64,000 nucleotides of DNA from Pseudomonas sp. UYIF39. Lineage in GTDB: Bacteria > Pseudomonadota > Gammaproteobacteria > Pseudomonadales > Pseudomonadaceae. The notes under the pieces are model-generated. The model did no database searches. It was not told the origin of the DNA and worked only from the letters and a program-made list of their open reading frames with translations. The stretch is from contig NZ_JALBYU010000001.1 of the NCBI RefSeq assembly GCF_029963765.1, forward strand, positions 124,001-188,000, written 5' to 3'. The first letter of the stretch is position 1, and each line of letters starts with the position of its first letter. This document shows positions 24,980 to 33,787 of this stretch, one piece after another. Made by a program: the position numbers and the translations under genes.

Positions 24980-26392
24980 ATGCACATGTCCCAGATGTCC
25001 CGGCAAGACCCCCTGATCGAGAATCACACGGTCGACTACGTCCCACTCGCGGAACGCCACGGGAAGGCCCGCGACCTTTTCACTTTATGGTTCAGTACCA
25101 ACATTGCACCGCTGCCCATCGTGACCGGCGCCATGGTGGTTCAAGTGTTCCACCTCGACCTGTTCTGGGGGCTGTTGGCGATTGCGCTCGGGCATATGGT
25201 CGGTGGTCTGGTGATAGCCCTGGCGTCGGCTCAAGGTCCGCGCATGGGGATTCCGCAGATGGTGCAGAGTCGCGGCCAGTTCGGCCGTTATGGTGCGCTG
25301 CTGATCGTGTTCTTTGCGGCGATCATCTACATCGGCTTTTTCATCTCCAACATCGTCCTGGCCGGCAAGTCCATTGTCGGCATCGCGCCTTCGGTTCCGG
25401 TGCCGGCGAGCATCGTTATCGGCGCCCTGAGCGCCACCGCGATCGGGGTGATCGGTTACCGCTTCATTCACACCCTCAATCGCATCGGGACCTGGGTCAT
25501 GGGCAGTGCCTTGCTCGCCGGCTTCCTTTACATCTTCGCCCACGACCTGCCGGCGGACTTCTTCACTCGGGGCGGTTTCAACCTGTCAGGCTGGCTGGCA
25601 ACGGTGTCGCTGGGAATCATCTGGCAGATCAGCTTCTCGCCTTATGTGTCGGACTACTCGCGTTACCTGCCGGCGGATATAGGGATCGCCCGTCCATTCT
25701 TCGCCACGTATCTGGGCGCGACCCTGGGCACCATTCTGTCGTTCACTTTTGGCGCGGTGGCGGTGCTGGCCACTCCGGAAGGCACCGAAGCGATGGCGGC
25801 AGTGAAGCAGTCCACCGGTTGGCTGGGGCCGATCCTGATGGTCCTGTTTTTGCTCAACATCATCAGCCACAACGCTTTGAATCTGTATGGCGCGGTGCTG
25901 TCGATCATCACCTCGATCCAGACCTTCGCCAGTCAGTGGACACCGAGCATCAAAGTGCGTGTGATGTTGTCGAGTATTGTGCTGGCGGGTTGCTGCATAG
26001 TCGCGTTGGGTGCTTCGGCGAATTTCATCTCGCAGTTCATCGGGTTGATTCTGGCGCTGTTGCTGGTGCTGGTGCCTTGGGCGTCGATCAACCTGATCGA
26101 TTTCTACCTGATCAAGCGCGGCCATTACGATATCGCCTCGATCTTCCGTGCAGACGGCGGGATTTACGGGCGTTTCAACCTGCATGCGATCGTTGCGTAT
26201 TTCATCGGGATTATCGTGCAGCTGCCGTTTGCCAATACGTCGTTGTATGTCGGGCCGTACGCCAATCTGGTTGAAGGTGCGGACCTGTCGTGGTTGGTGG
26301 GGTTGGTGGTGACTTGTCCGTTGTATTACTGCCTGGCGACGCGTGGACAGGCGCAAGAGAGCAAGGCCGCGAAACTGGGTTACACAAACTAG
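24980..26392 (+). CDS. NCS1 family nucleobase/hydantoin-type permease
   Basis: A 470-residue transporter with about 12 membrane helices. Family landmarks are the ENHTVDYVPLAERHG N-terminus, LASAQGPRMGIPQMVQSRGQFG after helix 2, SPYVSDYSRYLP in the middle and the SINLIDFYLIKRGHYD loop. CodB/PucI/Mhp1-type carriers import cytosine, uracil, allantoin or hydantoins with H+ or Na+. It is divergent from the flavin monooxygenase operon, whose own permease is broken, and may have taken over import for that pathway. The start could also be the ATG at 24986. Confidence 0.87.
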   Translation: MHMSQMSRQDPLIENHTVDYVPLAERHGKARDLFTLWFSTNIAPLPIVTGAMVVQVFHLDLFWGLLAIALGHMVGGLVIALASAQGPRMGIPQMVQSRGQFGRYGALLIVFFAAIIYIGFFISNIVLAGKSIVGIAPSVPVPASIVIGALSATAIGVIGYRFIHTLNRIGTWVMGSALLAGFLYIFAHDLPADFFTRGGFNLSGWLATVSLGIIWQISFSPYVSDYSRYLPADIGIARPFFATYLGATLGTILSFTFGAVAVLATPEGTEAMAAVKQSTGWLGPILMVLFLLNIISHNALNLYGAVLSIITSIQTFASQWTPSIKVRVMLSSIVLAGCCIVALGASANFISQFIGLILALLLVLVPWASINLIDFYLIKRGHYDIASIFRADGGIYGRFNLHAIVAYFIGIIVQLPFANTSLYVGPYANLVEGADLSWLVGLVVTCPLYYCLATRGQAQESKAAKLGYTN

Positions 26393-26414
26393 CGCCCGAC
26401 TTGAGCTCGTCTGG

Positions 26415-26446
26415 AATGCCCGGCCTCTGCCGGGCATTTTAATTTG
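26415..26446 (+). terminator. Rho-independent terminator after the permease
   Basis: Stem AATGCCCGGC / GCCGGGCATT with a CTCT loop and TTAATTTG behind it. Confidence 0.88.
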
Positions 26447-26460
26447 TGGGAGGTTGTGTG

Positions 26461-26553
26461 TGTATCCGTTTCTTCGGTAATGGCTGATTACGGTTTCGCT
26501 TTTACAGCGAGTCACTTTGGAAGAGCCCCAAAGTAACCAAAAGGCTTTGCCCC
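26461..26553. repeat. Partial copy of the family B repeat (arm only)
   Basis: The sequence starting TGTATCCGTTTCTTCGGTAA and passing through TACAGCGAGTCACTTTGG matches both arms of the large inverted repeat at 50521-51209. Here only one arm is present. It abuts the broken gfa gene. Confidence 0.75.
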
Positions 26554-26706
26554 TCAGCCGCACGCGTGGTTATGCAGAGTTCGTGCGTCGATCTTGACCT
26601 CAACCTTGTCGGTCGCACACAGGCATTGCAGGGTGCCACCTGTGAAATTCGCGGCAGTGGGTTGGATACCATTGACCAGTGCAGGGTGAAGTTGCAAGGT
26701 GCTCAT
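26554..26706 (-). pseudogene. gfa: Truncated gfa (glutathione-dependent formaldehyde-activating enzyme), first 50 codons
   Basis: The frame begins MSTLQLHPALVNGIQPTAAN, then FTGGTLQCLCATDKVEVKI and HNHACG, the N-terminal quarter of Gfa, with the first zinc-binding Cys pair (CLC). A stop follows immediately where the normal protein continues with CTKCW and about 140 residues. The break point coincides with the edge of a repeat arm. GGAGACG precedes the ATG. Upstream lies the end of adhC, its usual operon partner. Confidence 0.72.
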
Positions 26707-26768
26707 GCTGGCGTCTCCGTTTCAGGGTGTCAGACAAAAGTGCCTGGGCCGTGCCCCAGACCGGTAGT

Positions 26769-26830
26769 TCATCGGAACTCGATGACGGCGCGGATAGATT
26801 GGCCTTCATGCATCAGATCGAACCGCGGCG
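26769..26830 (-). pseudogene. C-terminal fragment of S-(hydroxymethyl)glutathione dehydrogenase (adhC/frmA)
   Basis: The last codons read FDLMHEGQSIRAVIEFR and a stop, which is the conserved end of class III alcohol dehydrogenases. The rest of the roughly 370-residue gene is absent: the upstream 200 bp (26831-27029) contain no adhC sequence in any frame and no other recognisable gene. Together with the truncated gfa this is the scar of a formaldehyde detoxification operon. Confidence 0.65.
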
Positions 26831-27029
26831 GATTTCGAAAAGGACACAGTGCATAAACGAGTGACCTCCTTCGGTGCGACCGGTCGGTTACCCAGATCAA
26901 GAATAGTCTGCGATGACGCCTCGAGCGCGGCTCGGGCCAGTGCATGGACATGTGAAGGCAAAGCGGCACGTTTTGCGATTACCCACTATCGGTGGTGTGG
27001 CGTGCGAAACAGGCCGGAACTGTCTGGGC

Positions 27030-27458
27030 TCAACGTGCATATTCAACGTAGGGGCCCAAGTAGAAACCTTGCGTATCCCAGTTGATTCGATAAATCACTT
27101 CTTTCCCTGGCTTGATGTTGGCTGCGACAGTTTTGATCGCGACACCCGCACATAATCCAGACTCGGCGAGCCCGGTGCCGAGGTTCACTTCACCGGCAGG
27201 CAAAACGAAAGATGCCTTTTGACCGGGACCTATCTTGGCTGCGCGCTGACCATCAATGTAGAACACGATGTCACATCCCGAACCGTCAAAGCCGTCATCA
27301 CGGAGAACGGTCAGGCGTCCCGGATCGTTCGTATCCTGGCTTTTGAACGCGTACATCGCATTGGCCGGCACAGGCCGCGCTTCAGAAACCCGCATAGGTG
27401 ACGTTGCGCAACCGCACAAGGCCAGCAAGAGCGCCCCCGTTACGATAATTCTTCGCAT
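27030..27458 (-). CDS. Lipoprotein of unknown function (142 aa)
   Basis: The start at MRRIIVTGALLLALCGC gives a clean lipoprotein signal (lipobox ALCGC) and has GGGG upstream. The mature part contains DGSGCDIVFYIDGQRAAKIGPGQKASFVLPAGEVNLGTG and a second Cys pair partner (GLCAG). This looks like a beta-sandwich (DUF2846-like: FYIDGqxa, GEVxL), but the match is from memory. Probably outer-membrane attached, function unknown. Confidence 0.7.
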   Translation of the reverse strand: MRRIIVTGALLLALCGCATSPMRVSEARPVPANAMYAFKSQDTNDPGRLTVLRDDGFDGSGCDIVFYIDGQRAAKIGPGQKASFVLPAGEVNLGTGLAESGLCAGVAIKTVAANIKPGKEVIYRINWDTQGFYLGPYVEYAR

Positions 27459-27545
27459 AATTTTCCCCGCCAAAAAGCCTCTCGGGCGCAAGGTGTGAGG
27501 CGCTGAACGGTGTGGTGTTCAGCGCCCGGTTGTAACGGAAGGTGC

Positions 27546-28031
27546 TCAAAGCTTGTAGCCGATCTGCCGCAACAGGTTCTTGCGCCAAACGATGTCTTCC
27601 TCGCCTTCAATGCCACGGGCACAGAAGCCATCCACCACCCCCAGAATCGCTCGCCCTTGATCTGTCTCGGCGAGAATCACCTCAGTCGGGTTGGCCGTTG
27701 CACAAAAAATGCGGCACACCTCTGGAACCATTTTGACGGCGTTCAACACGTTTACGGGATAGAAGCCATCGTCGAGGACAATGATGAAGCTATGGCCCGC
27801 ACCGATGGCTTGGGCATTGCTCCGGGCCAGTTCGATCATGGCGGCATCGGTGCCAGACCAGCGCACCAGGCATTTGCCGGAAGCTTCGCAAAAGGCCACG
27901 CCAAAGCGGATACCTGGCACGGCATTGACCAACGCTTCGTGGATGTCCTCGACGGACTTGATGAAGTGCGTCTGACCCAAAATGAAGTTCGTCGCTTCCG
28001 GTTTATCGATTTTCAACGTGATGAGTTGCAT
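27546..28031 (-). CDS. Adenosine-specific kinase family protein (DUF355)
   Basis: 161 residues matching the adenosine-specific kinase/DUF355 family: MQLITLKIDKPEATNFILGQTHFIKSVEDIHEAL, then GIRFGVAFCEASGKCLVR, CRIFCATANPTEVILAET and GRAILGVVDGF. AAGGAGGCG precedes the ATG. The family was named from archaeal structures that bind adenosine and AMP; its role in bacteria is not established. It is monocistronic between a lipoprotein gene and the large membrane protein gene. Confidence 0.82.
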   Translation of the reverse strand: MQLITLKIDKPEATNFILGQTHFIKSVEDIHEALVNAVPGIRFGVAFCEASGKCLVRWSGTDAAMIELARSNAQAIGAGHSFIIVLDDGFYPVNVLNAVKMVPEVCRIFCATANPTEVILAETDQGRAILGVVDGFCARGIEGEEDIVWRKNLLRQIGYKL

Positions 28032-28168
28032 CTCGAACGCCTCCTTTCACGATGTCGTTACTCTTCAGCCTAGCGTGAGAACGAACCGGGTGTTGAGCAT
28101 CGATGCGTTTGATACTTGAACATACAAAGCGCCCGTTTCGGCCGTGGGAAATGTAATACCCGTTGCTG

Positions 28169-31100
28169 CTAGAACTTCGCATAGTTCAACGCATCGACGA
28201 TGGCCGAGCCGCCGATGCCGGTCAGTGACAGCAGCAGCGCCCGGATCAGCGGGTCTTCAGCGTAACGTGAGAACGCGCCGGTGCTGAGCGTCGCGACCCG
28301 CTCACGGATCATCTTGAACTTGCCGTAGCAGGCCGTCGTTTCAGGTGTTTGCAGCAGGTAGGCGTCAAGTCGTTGTAGTGCAAGCGTGCGGGATTTTTCC
28401 GCGGCACGGCGCAGCGATAGCGCTGCGACCAGCAGTACCAGCGCCGTCAGCAGGTAGGAAATGACCAGGCTGGGCGGTGTCGGCCAGTTATCGAACAGGC
28501 TGCTGCGCGATGCGAACAGGATCAACATGACCACCGTCGGCGCATAGATCAGACGGTTGACGGCCGAGGTGCGCTTGGCGATCAGTTGCAAATCCACCCA
28601 CTCGTCGATACACGGGTGCCGAAGCATGCCAAAGGTCTTCTTGTGCTCCATCTGCAACGTGCCTGGCCAGATCGCATGATGTTCGCTGAGATGGCGGATG
28701 AATCGCGTCAGCAGCAGGTTGGCATCCATGACCCAAAACACCAGCACCTGGAAAATCAGGGAAGGGATCAGCCAACTCATCATCCACCACATCGATTCGC
28801 CGCGAACGGGCATGCCCTCCATGGGCCAGATGACAAACAGCACGCTGGTGACCACGACATAAACCCACGTGGCGAGCATGGCCCGCAGCATTCGGGCGCC
28901 GAAGGAGCCGCAGACGCAGTGCTCACCCCAGAAACGTGCGATGACGATCATCTTGCGCCCGTCCGTGCAAGTGACCTGTGCCGGTGCGCAGGACTTTGAC
29001 CATTCGTCGCTGGCGGTCAGCAGCGGGAAGAAAATCTTCAGCAGGCAGTGCCCCAGTTCGTTGCACCAGTGACGAAACGTCCAGCCTTTACCCCGGCGAA
29101 TCAAGCGTCGAACCTGTCCCCACAGAGTCATCTCGTATTTGCGCATGTGCAGGCGCAAATGGTACGTGGCTTCGATCTCGGTCCGGTTAATGCGCAGGTT
29201 GCGCCAGCCCCATGCCAGTGCCGAGAGGGAGATCAGCACCGCCAGCAGCCGCAGTGCCACGGTTGGCCAGGCACTGATGCCTTCAAACAGAAACATCGGT
29301 TCACCCAGTCCGTTGTCCGTCAATGTGCTGCGCATCTGGTACGCCAGCATCAGCGCGAGGATGAACATGACAAGAGGGACCACGATGTACCACGCCCGGG
29401 AGTCGTATAAGCCCGTGCCCATGCTGGCTGTCGAGTCCTTGGCCATCGCCAGTTGCCTCGCGGAGCGCCGGGTCAGGTTCGAGGAAATGATCCCCAGCAA
29501 TATCAGCACGAACGTGAACCAGAGAAACTCCGCATGCCAGAACCGCGTGGCGATGAATGCGCAGGCCGCCGCCACCATGAACAGCGTCATTGGCACGCCG
29601 CGAACCCAGGCCAATCGTGCGTCATGCTCAGCTTTGGGACCCTCGATCCGCCACCAGACGATGAACCCTCCGAGTACCAGCAAGGTGACGGTCAGTGGCC
29701 CGGCCCAGAAGAATGATTGGGCTTGCTTGAAGCGGTCGCGGATCGACTTGGAGGGTTCAGGGTAGGGCGGTGGTGAAGGATCTTGGAGGCAGCGCAGGGC
29801 CATAAGGTCGTGTGGGCGTACGCCCTGATCGGACTGCGATTGGGTCGGTGCTTCGCAATTAGCGGGGCGTGAGGCGGTCAACCGGCTCGCCAGGGGAATG
29901 AAGCCGCTGATCCCCACTTCATAGATGCCCGGCGACAGCAGCTCCGATTTGGAATAGTCGAACTTCGCGCGCTTGGCATCGTAGGATTGCGGCGCCAGCG
30001 CCGCCAGCACCGAGATGAACACCGCGCTTTGCAAGCTGTCGCGGAACGGCGGCACGTCCTGTTGCAGTGCGCGTGTCAGCGTGAGTCCGTAGGGGGCGGC
30101 GAGTATCAGGTTGCGCGTGGTTTGTGCCTGGCCCCGTTGCAACATGCGGGCATCGAGGTCGGTGGAAAAGTACAGTTTGTACGGCATCCGGCTCTTCAGC
30201 GCTTGCAGCACCAGGAGCTTGTCGTAGGCATCGACGCCCAGTACGCCAATCGCGCCAATGCCGCTTTCGCCGTTGCGTCGATAGGCCGCGTCCTCGCTGG
30301 CGATATGGTCGGCGAGGCGCCGCAGGTAGTCGAGTTGGGAGTTGCCGTCGGATTTCTCCAGTGGACTGAGATCAAGTGGGGTAGGGTCTTTGTTTTTACC
30401 GGGATCGGTACTGGCGCTCTTGTCGTTGCTCGCGGATTCTTCCGGGAGGCGTCCGTCCAGGCCGCGCAGATAGCTGAAGCGCAAAATCCACTGATCGACC
30501 ACATCCCGATGGTTTTTTTCGTCACTGCCCAGGCGGGCATCCCTAGCCACCTGTGTCTTGAAGCTCTCGATCAGTGCGCGGCTGTAGAAACTGTCCCACT
30601 CGGAAATCAACGCGATACGGTGACCGCTGCGGCGAAGGTCTCGGGTGCACGGTGAGCCGATCCGTTGCAGCTTGTCTTCGCTGCAACGCACGCCCGTGGC
30701 CGGATCCACGCGGCGCAACTTCAGCTCTTCCAGCATCAGTTGCGTCATGGTGCCGTCGTCGCTGACGGTGCGCAGCAACTTCATGGATTGTCTGCTCGCA
30801 AGCGGTGGTGAAAGCTTTTGGTACCCGCGATCCAGCGTCTCGTTATCGGCCGTGGCCAGTGGGGAGTAGATTTCGACCTTCGGCGTGGCCTTGCCGATGT
30901 CCTGGTCCTGGAACATGTCGCGCAGGACGGTTGAAGTAGAAGGGCCGATGACCTTCAGGACAGCCGTGTCGGGTGGCTCGGAACACGGTTTTGGAGCGCA
31001 CGCCAAAGCTACTTTGGTTTTCAGGGTCTCGCGCAACGTTTCGAGCAGCTGCAGCGGCGTTGAGCCGAGCGCGTCCTGTTTGAACCAGAACACGATCGTT

Positions 31101-31657
31101 CGGTCAGGCGGCGGTGGCGCGCCCTCAAGTGCTGTCGGTGGATCGAAGGGGTTGGAGACGAACACTTCATAGGGCGCGTCGACGAAAGCGGTTTTCTGCG
31201 GGGTATCCAGCGACAGGTTGGCGGCGAGTCTCAAGCAATGGATGTACTGCTCCTGATCCGGCACCCGGTGGGAATTCTTGAACCCTGCGAGCAGCGCATA
31301 ACGAATACGCCGGCGCCGTTCGACTTCGTCGGCGTAAGGGCCGCCTTCGACCAGCGCCACCATGATGTCGGGCGCCGGTTTGTCGCCGGACAGGGGAGAA
31401 ATGGCCGGGCTGCAAACCTGCTCGGCATCCGGGTTCTTGCTGTCCGTGAGCTTCTTGCGATAACGCTCGACCGCGTCGAAAGGGTCTTGCCATAACCGGG
31501 CTTCGATGGGCAGTTGCGCCTGGAACTGTGCGCCGATCGGCCGCGGTTCAAGGAACGGTTCGCGGTTGAGGGCGAACATCGATACCACCAGACTCAGGAT
31601 GACCGCACTGCCTGGCAGCCAGAAGGCCAGGTTAGTGCCAGAACCCTTGTTGTCCAT
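28169..31657 (-). CDS. Large membrane protein of unknown function (1162 aa)
   Basis: One membrane helix at about residues 13-30 leads into some 600 soluble residues. A C-terminal half follows with about eight helices in two groups (for example FFWAGPLTVTLLVLGGFIVWW and YIVVPLVMFILALMLAY early, VYVVVTSVLFVIWP and SLVISYLLTALVLLVAALSL late). Segments such as VIGPSTSTVLRDMF, RIALISEWDSFYSRALIESFK and AIGVLGVDAYDKLLVLQALK look like a periplasmic-binding-protein type I fold, which would make it a sensor, but this is inference. AGAGGCAC precedes the ATG. No partner gene is adjacent. I recognise no named family. Confidence 0.75.
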   Translation of the reverse strand: MDNKGSGTNLAFWLPGSAVILSLVVSMFALNREPFLEPRPIGAQFQAQLPIEARLWQDPFDAVERYRKKLTDSKNPDAEQVCSPAISPLSGDKPAPDIMVALVEGGPYADEVERRRRIRYALLAGFKNSHRVPDQEQYIHCLRLAANLSLDTPQKTAFVDAPYEVFVSNPFDPPTALEGAPPPPDRTIVFWFKQDALGSTPLQLLETLRETLKTKVALACAPKPCSEPPDTAVLKVIGPSTSTVLRDMFQDQDIGKATPKVEIYSPLATADNETLDRGYQKLSPPLASRQSMKLLRTVSDDGTMTQLMLEELKLRRVDPATGVRCSEDKLQRIGSPCTRDLRRSGHRIALISEWDSFYSRALIESFKTQVARDARLGSDEKNHRDVVDQWILRFSYLRGLDGRLPEESASNDKSASTDPGKNKDPTPLDLSPLEKSDGNSQLDYLRRLADHIASEDAAYRRNGESGIGAIGVLGVDAYDKLLVLQALKSRMPYKLYFSTDLDARMLQRGQAQTTRNLILAAPYGLTLTRALQQDVPPFRDSLQSAVFISVLAALAPQSYDAKRAKFDYSKSELLSPGIYEVGISGFIPLASRLTASRPANCEAPTQSQSDQGVRPHDLMALRCLQDPSPPPYPEPSKSIRDRFKQAQSFFWAGPLTVTLLVLGGFIVWWRIEGPKAEHDARLAWVRGVPMTLFMVAAACAFIATRFWHAEFLWFTFVLILLGIISSNLTRRSARQLAMAKDSTASMGTGLYDSRAWYIVVPLVMFILALMLAYQMRSTLTDNGLGEPMFLFEGISAWPTVALRLLAVLISLSALAWGWRNLRINRTEIEATYHLRLHMRKYEMTLWGQVRRLIRRGKGWTFRHWCNELGHCLLKIFFPLLTASDEWSKSCAPAQVTCTDGRKMIVIARFWGEHCVCGSFGARMLRAMLATWVYVVVTSVLFVIWPMEGMPVRGESMWWMMSWLIPSLIFQVLVFWVMDANLLLTRFIRHLSEHHAIWPGTLQMEHKKTFGMLRHPCIDEWVDLQLIAKRTSAVNRLIYAPTVVMLILFASRSSLFDNWPTPPSLVISYLLTALVLLVAALSLRRAAEKSRTLALQRLDAYLLQTPETTACYGKFKMIRERVATLSTGAFSRYAEDPLIRALLLSLTGIGGSAIVDALNYAKF

Positions 31658-31752
31658 GGCCTGTGCCTCTTGTTCTCGGCCAACTGATTACACTTATGTA
31701 TAGACCCATTAAGGGCATACAGTGCAAAGTCGATGGCCGTAAATATGTTATG

Positions 31753-31764
31753 CCACCTTTAAGG
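31753..31764. promoter_or_regulatory. Candidate operator before the GlxA-type regulator
   Basis: CCACCTTTAAGG lies 17 bp before the regulator start. Its reverse complement matches CCTAAAAGGTGG in front of the nitrilase gene in 11 of 12 positions. Confidence 0.4.
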
Positions 31765-31780
31765 TCAAAGAGGTCGCCGA

Positions 31781-32713
31781 ATGCACACCATTGGACTCAT
31801 CGTTTACCCCGGGTTTCAGGTGTTGGGCCTGGCCATGTGCGCCACGTTCGAGTTGGCCAACATGGCCACCGACGAACCGGCGTACAACATTGCCTTGCTG
31901 TCCGAGCGCGGCGGTACGGTGCAGACCTCCGCCGGGTTTGGTGTGGAAACCTCGGCGTTCGACCAGCGCTCGTTCAACACGCTGTTGGTGATGGGCGACA
32001 ACCTGATCCGTCCGGTATCACCGGGCATGGTGGCGTTTTTGCGCAACGCCAGCCGGACCACCCGGCGTCTGGGCTCGATTTGCACCGGCGCGATTGCGCT
32101 GGCCGAAGCCGGTTTGCTCGATGGGCGGCGCGCGACCACGCACTGGTGCCATGCCCCGGCGCTGCAGAAGGCGTATCCGAAGGTGAAGGTCGAGGAAGAC
32201 CGGATCTTCATCAACGACGGCAACATCTGGACGGCTGCGGGCATGAGCGCTTGTGTCGATCTGGCATTGGCGCTGGTGGAAAAGGATCTGGGCGCGGAAG
32301 TGGCGCGGCGGGTCGCCCGGCAATTGGTGGTTTACCACCGGCGCGCGGGAGGGCAGTCGCAGTTTTCGGTGATGCTCGAACTGGAGCCCAAGACCGATCG
32401 CATCCAGGCCGCGTTGGCCTATGCCAAGCAGAACCTGAAATCCGCGCTGTCGGTCGAGGAATTGGCTAACGCCGCCAACCTCAGCCCTCGGCAATTCAGC
32501 CGTGTGTTCCATGCCGAAACCGGCCAATCACCGGCCAAGGCCATCGAAAACCTGCGGGTTGAAGCGGCGCGTCTGATGATGGAAACCGGTCGGCACCCCA
32601 TCGACGTGGTGGCGACTGATACCGGTTTTGGCGATCGGGAGCGGATGCGTCGGGCGTTTATCCGGGCATTTGGGCAACCGCCGCAAGTGATTCAGCGAGC
32701 CAATCGAGGCTGA
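31781..32713 (+). CDS. GlxA family transcriptional regulator (DJ-1/PfpI plus AraC HTH)
   Basis: 310 residues: an N-terminal DJ-1/PfpI-like domain (MHTIGLIVYPGFQVLGLAM, with GSICTGAIALAEAGLLDGRRATTHW at the elbow) and a C-terminal AraC HTH (LSPRQFSRVFHAETGQSPAKAIENLR). Such regulators activate small catabolic operons. AGAGG precedes the ATG. It is followed on the same strand by the nitrilase gene after 103 bp, and a shared motif before both genes suggests that it controls itself and the nitrilase. Confidence 0.88.
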   Translation: MHTIGLIVYPGFQVLGLAMCATFELANMATDEPAYNIALLSERGGTVQTSAGFGVETSAFDQRSFNTLLVMGDNLIRPVSPGMVAFLRNASRTTRRLGSICTGAIALAEAGLLDGRRATTHWCHAPALQKAYPKVKVEEDRIFINDGNIWTAAGMSACVDLALALVEKDLGAEVARRVARQLVVYHRRAGGQSQFSVMLELEPKTDRIQAALAYAKQNLKSALSVEELANAANLSPRQFSRVFHAETGQSPAKAIENLRVEAARLMMETGRHPIDVVATDTGFGDRERMRRAFIRAFGQPPQVIQRANRG

Positions 32714-32725
32714 TGTTCGTTACGT

Positions 32726-32737
32726 CCTAAAAGGTGG
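32726..32737. promoter_or_regulatory. Candidate operator before the nitrilase gene
   Basis: CCTAAAAGGTGG, 80 bp upstream of the nitrilase start, is an inverted near-copy of the motif before the regulator gene. Confidence 0.4.
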
Positions 32738-32816
32738 TGTATACGACATTTAAGTCTAAATATTATTGGCGTAATTTGATCTCGTCGAAGTCCACTCCCT
32801 CAATGAGATCGCCGCC

Positions 32817-33785
32817 ATGACCATCGTTAAAGCCGCTGCTGTCCAGATCGCACCTGTTCTCTACAGCCGTGAAGGCACTGTAGAAAAGGTCGTTAACAAG
32901 ATTCGTGAACTCGGCGAGAAAGGCGTGCAGTTCGCCGTTTTCCCCGAAACCATCGTGCCGTACTACCCATACTTCTCCTTTGTACAGTCCCCTTTCAAAA
33001 TGGGGGCCGAGCACTACAAATTGCTGGATCAGGCTGTGGTTGTACCTTCTGCGACCACCGATGAAATCGGCAAAGCGGCCAAAGAAGCCAACATGGTGGT
33101 TTCCATTGGCGTCAACGAGCGCGATGGCAGCACCTTGTACAACACTCAGTTGCTGTTTGATGCTGATGGCACCTTGATTCAGGCACGTCGCAAGATTTCG
33201 CCGACCTATCACGAACGCATGATATGGGGCATGGGCGACGGTTCTGGTCTGCGCGTCACCGACAGCGCGGTAGGGCGTATCGGTCAACTGGCCTGCTGGG
33301 AGCATTACAACCCGCTGGCTCGTTACGCTTTGATCGAAGACGGCGAACAGATTCACGCCTCGATGTACCCAGGCTCGTTCGCAGGTGCCTTGTTCACCCG
33401 ACAAATGGAAGTCAGCATCCGCATGCATGCTCTGGAATCGGCTTGCTTCGTGGTTAACTCGACGGCTTGGTTGTACCCGGAACAGCAAGCCCAGATCATG
33501 GCCGACACCGGTTGCGAGATCGGTCCGATCTCCGGCGGCTGCTACACCGCGATCATCGATCCACAAGGTGAAGTCGTCGGTGCACTGACCGAAGGCGAAG
33601 GCGAAGTGATCGCTGACATCGATCTGTTCCAGATCGAAATCCGTAAACGTCAGATGGACGGCCGCGGTCACTACAGCCGTCCGGAAATACTGAGTCTTAA
33701 CATCGACCGTACGCCTCATCGCCATGTTCACGAACGCACAGTTCAGCCGAAGCCGGCCGTCATTGCGCAACCGGAAGAGGTGTGA
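32817..33785 (+). CDS. Nitrilase
   Basis: 322 residues of the carbon-nitrogen hydrolase superfamily, nitrilase branch. The Glu-Lys-Cys triad is complete: Glu44 (FPETIVPYYPYFSF), Lys126 (RRKISPTYHER) and Cys160 (LACWEHYNPLARY). The long nitrilase-type CWEHYNPL and the C-terminal HYSRPEILSL end distinguish it from amidases. It converts a nitrile to the acid and ammonia. It is translationally linked to a 94-residue YciI/CatC-like protein 2 bp downstream and preceded by a GlxA-type regulator. The natural nitrile is unknown. Confidence 0.93.
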   Translation: MTIVKAAAVQIAPVLYSREGTVEKVVNKIRELGEKGVQFAVFPETIVPYYPYFSFVQSPFKMGAEHYKLLDQAVVVPSATTDEIGKAAKEANMVVSIGVNERDGSTLYNTQLLFDADGTLIQARRKISPTYHERMIWGMGDGSGLRVTDSAVGRIGQLACWEHYNPLARYALIEDGEQIHASMYPGSFAGALFTRQMEVSIRMHALESACFVVNSTAWLYPEQQAQIMADTGCEIGPISGGCYTAIIDPQGEVVGALTEGEGEVIADIDLFQIEIRKRQMDGRGHYSRPEILSLNIDRTPHRHVHERTVQPKPAVIAQPEEV

Positions 33786-33787
33786 TC

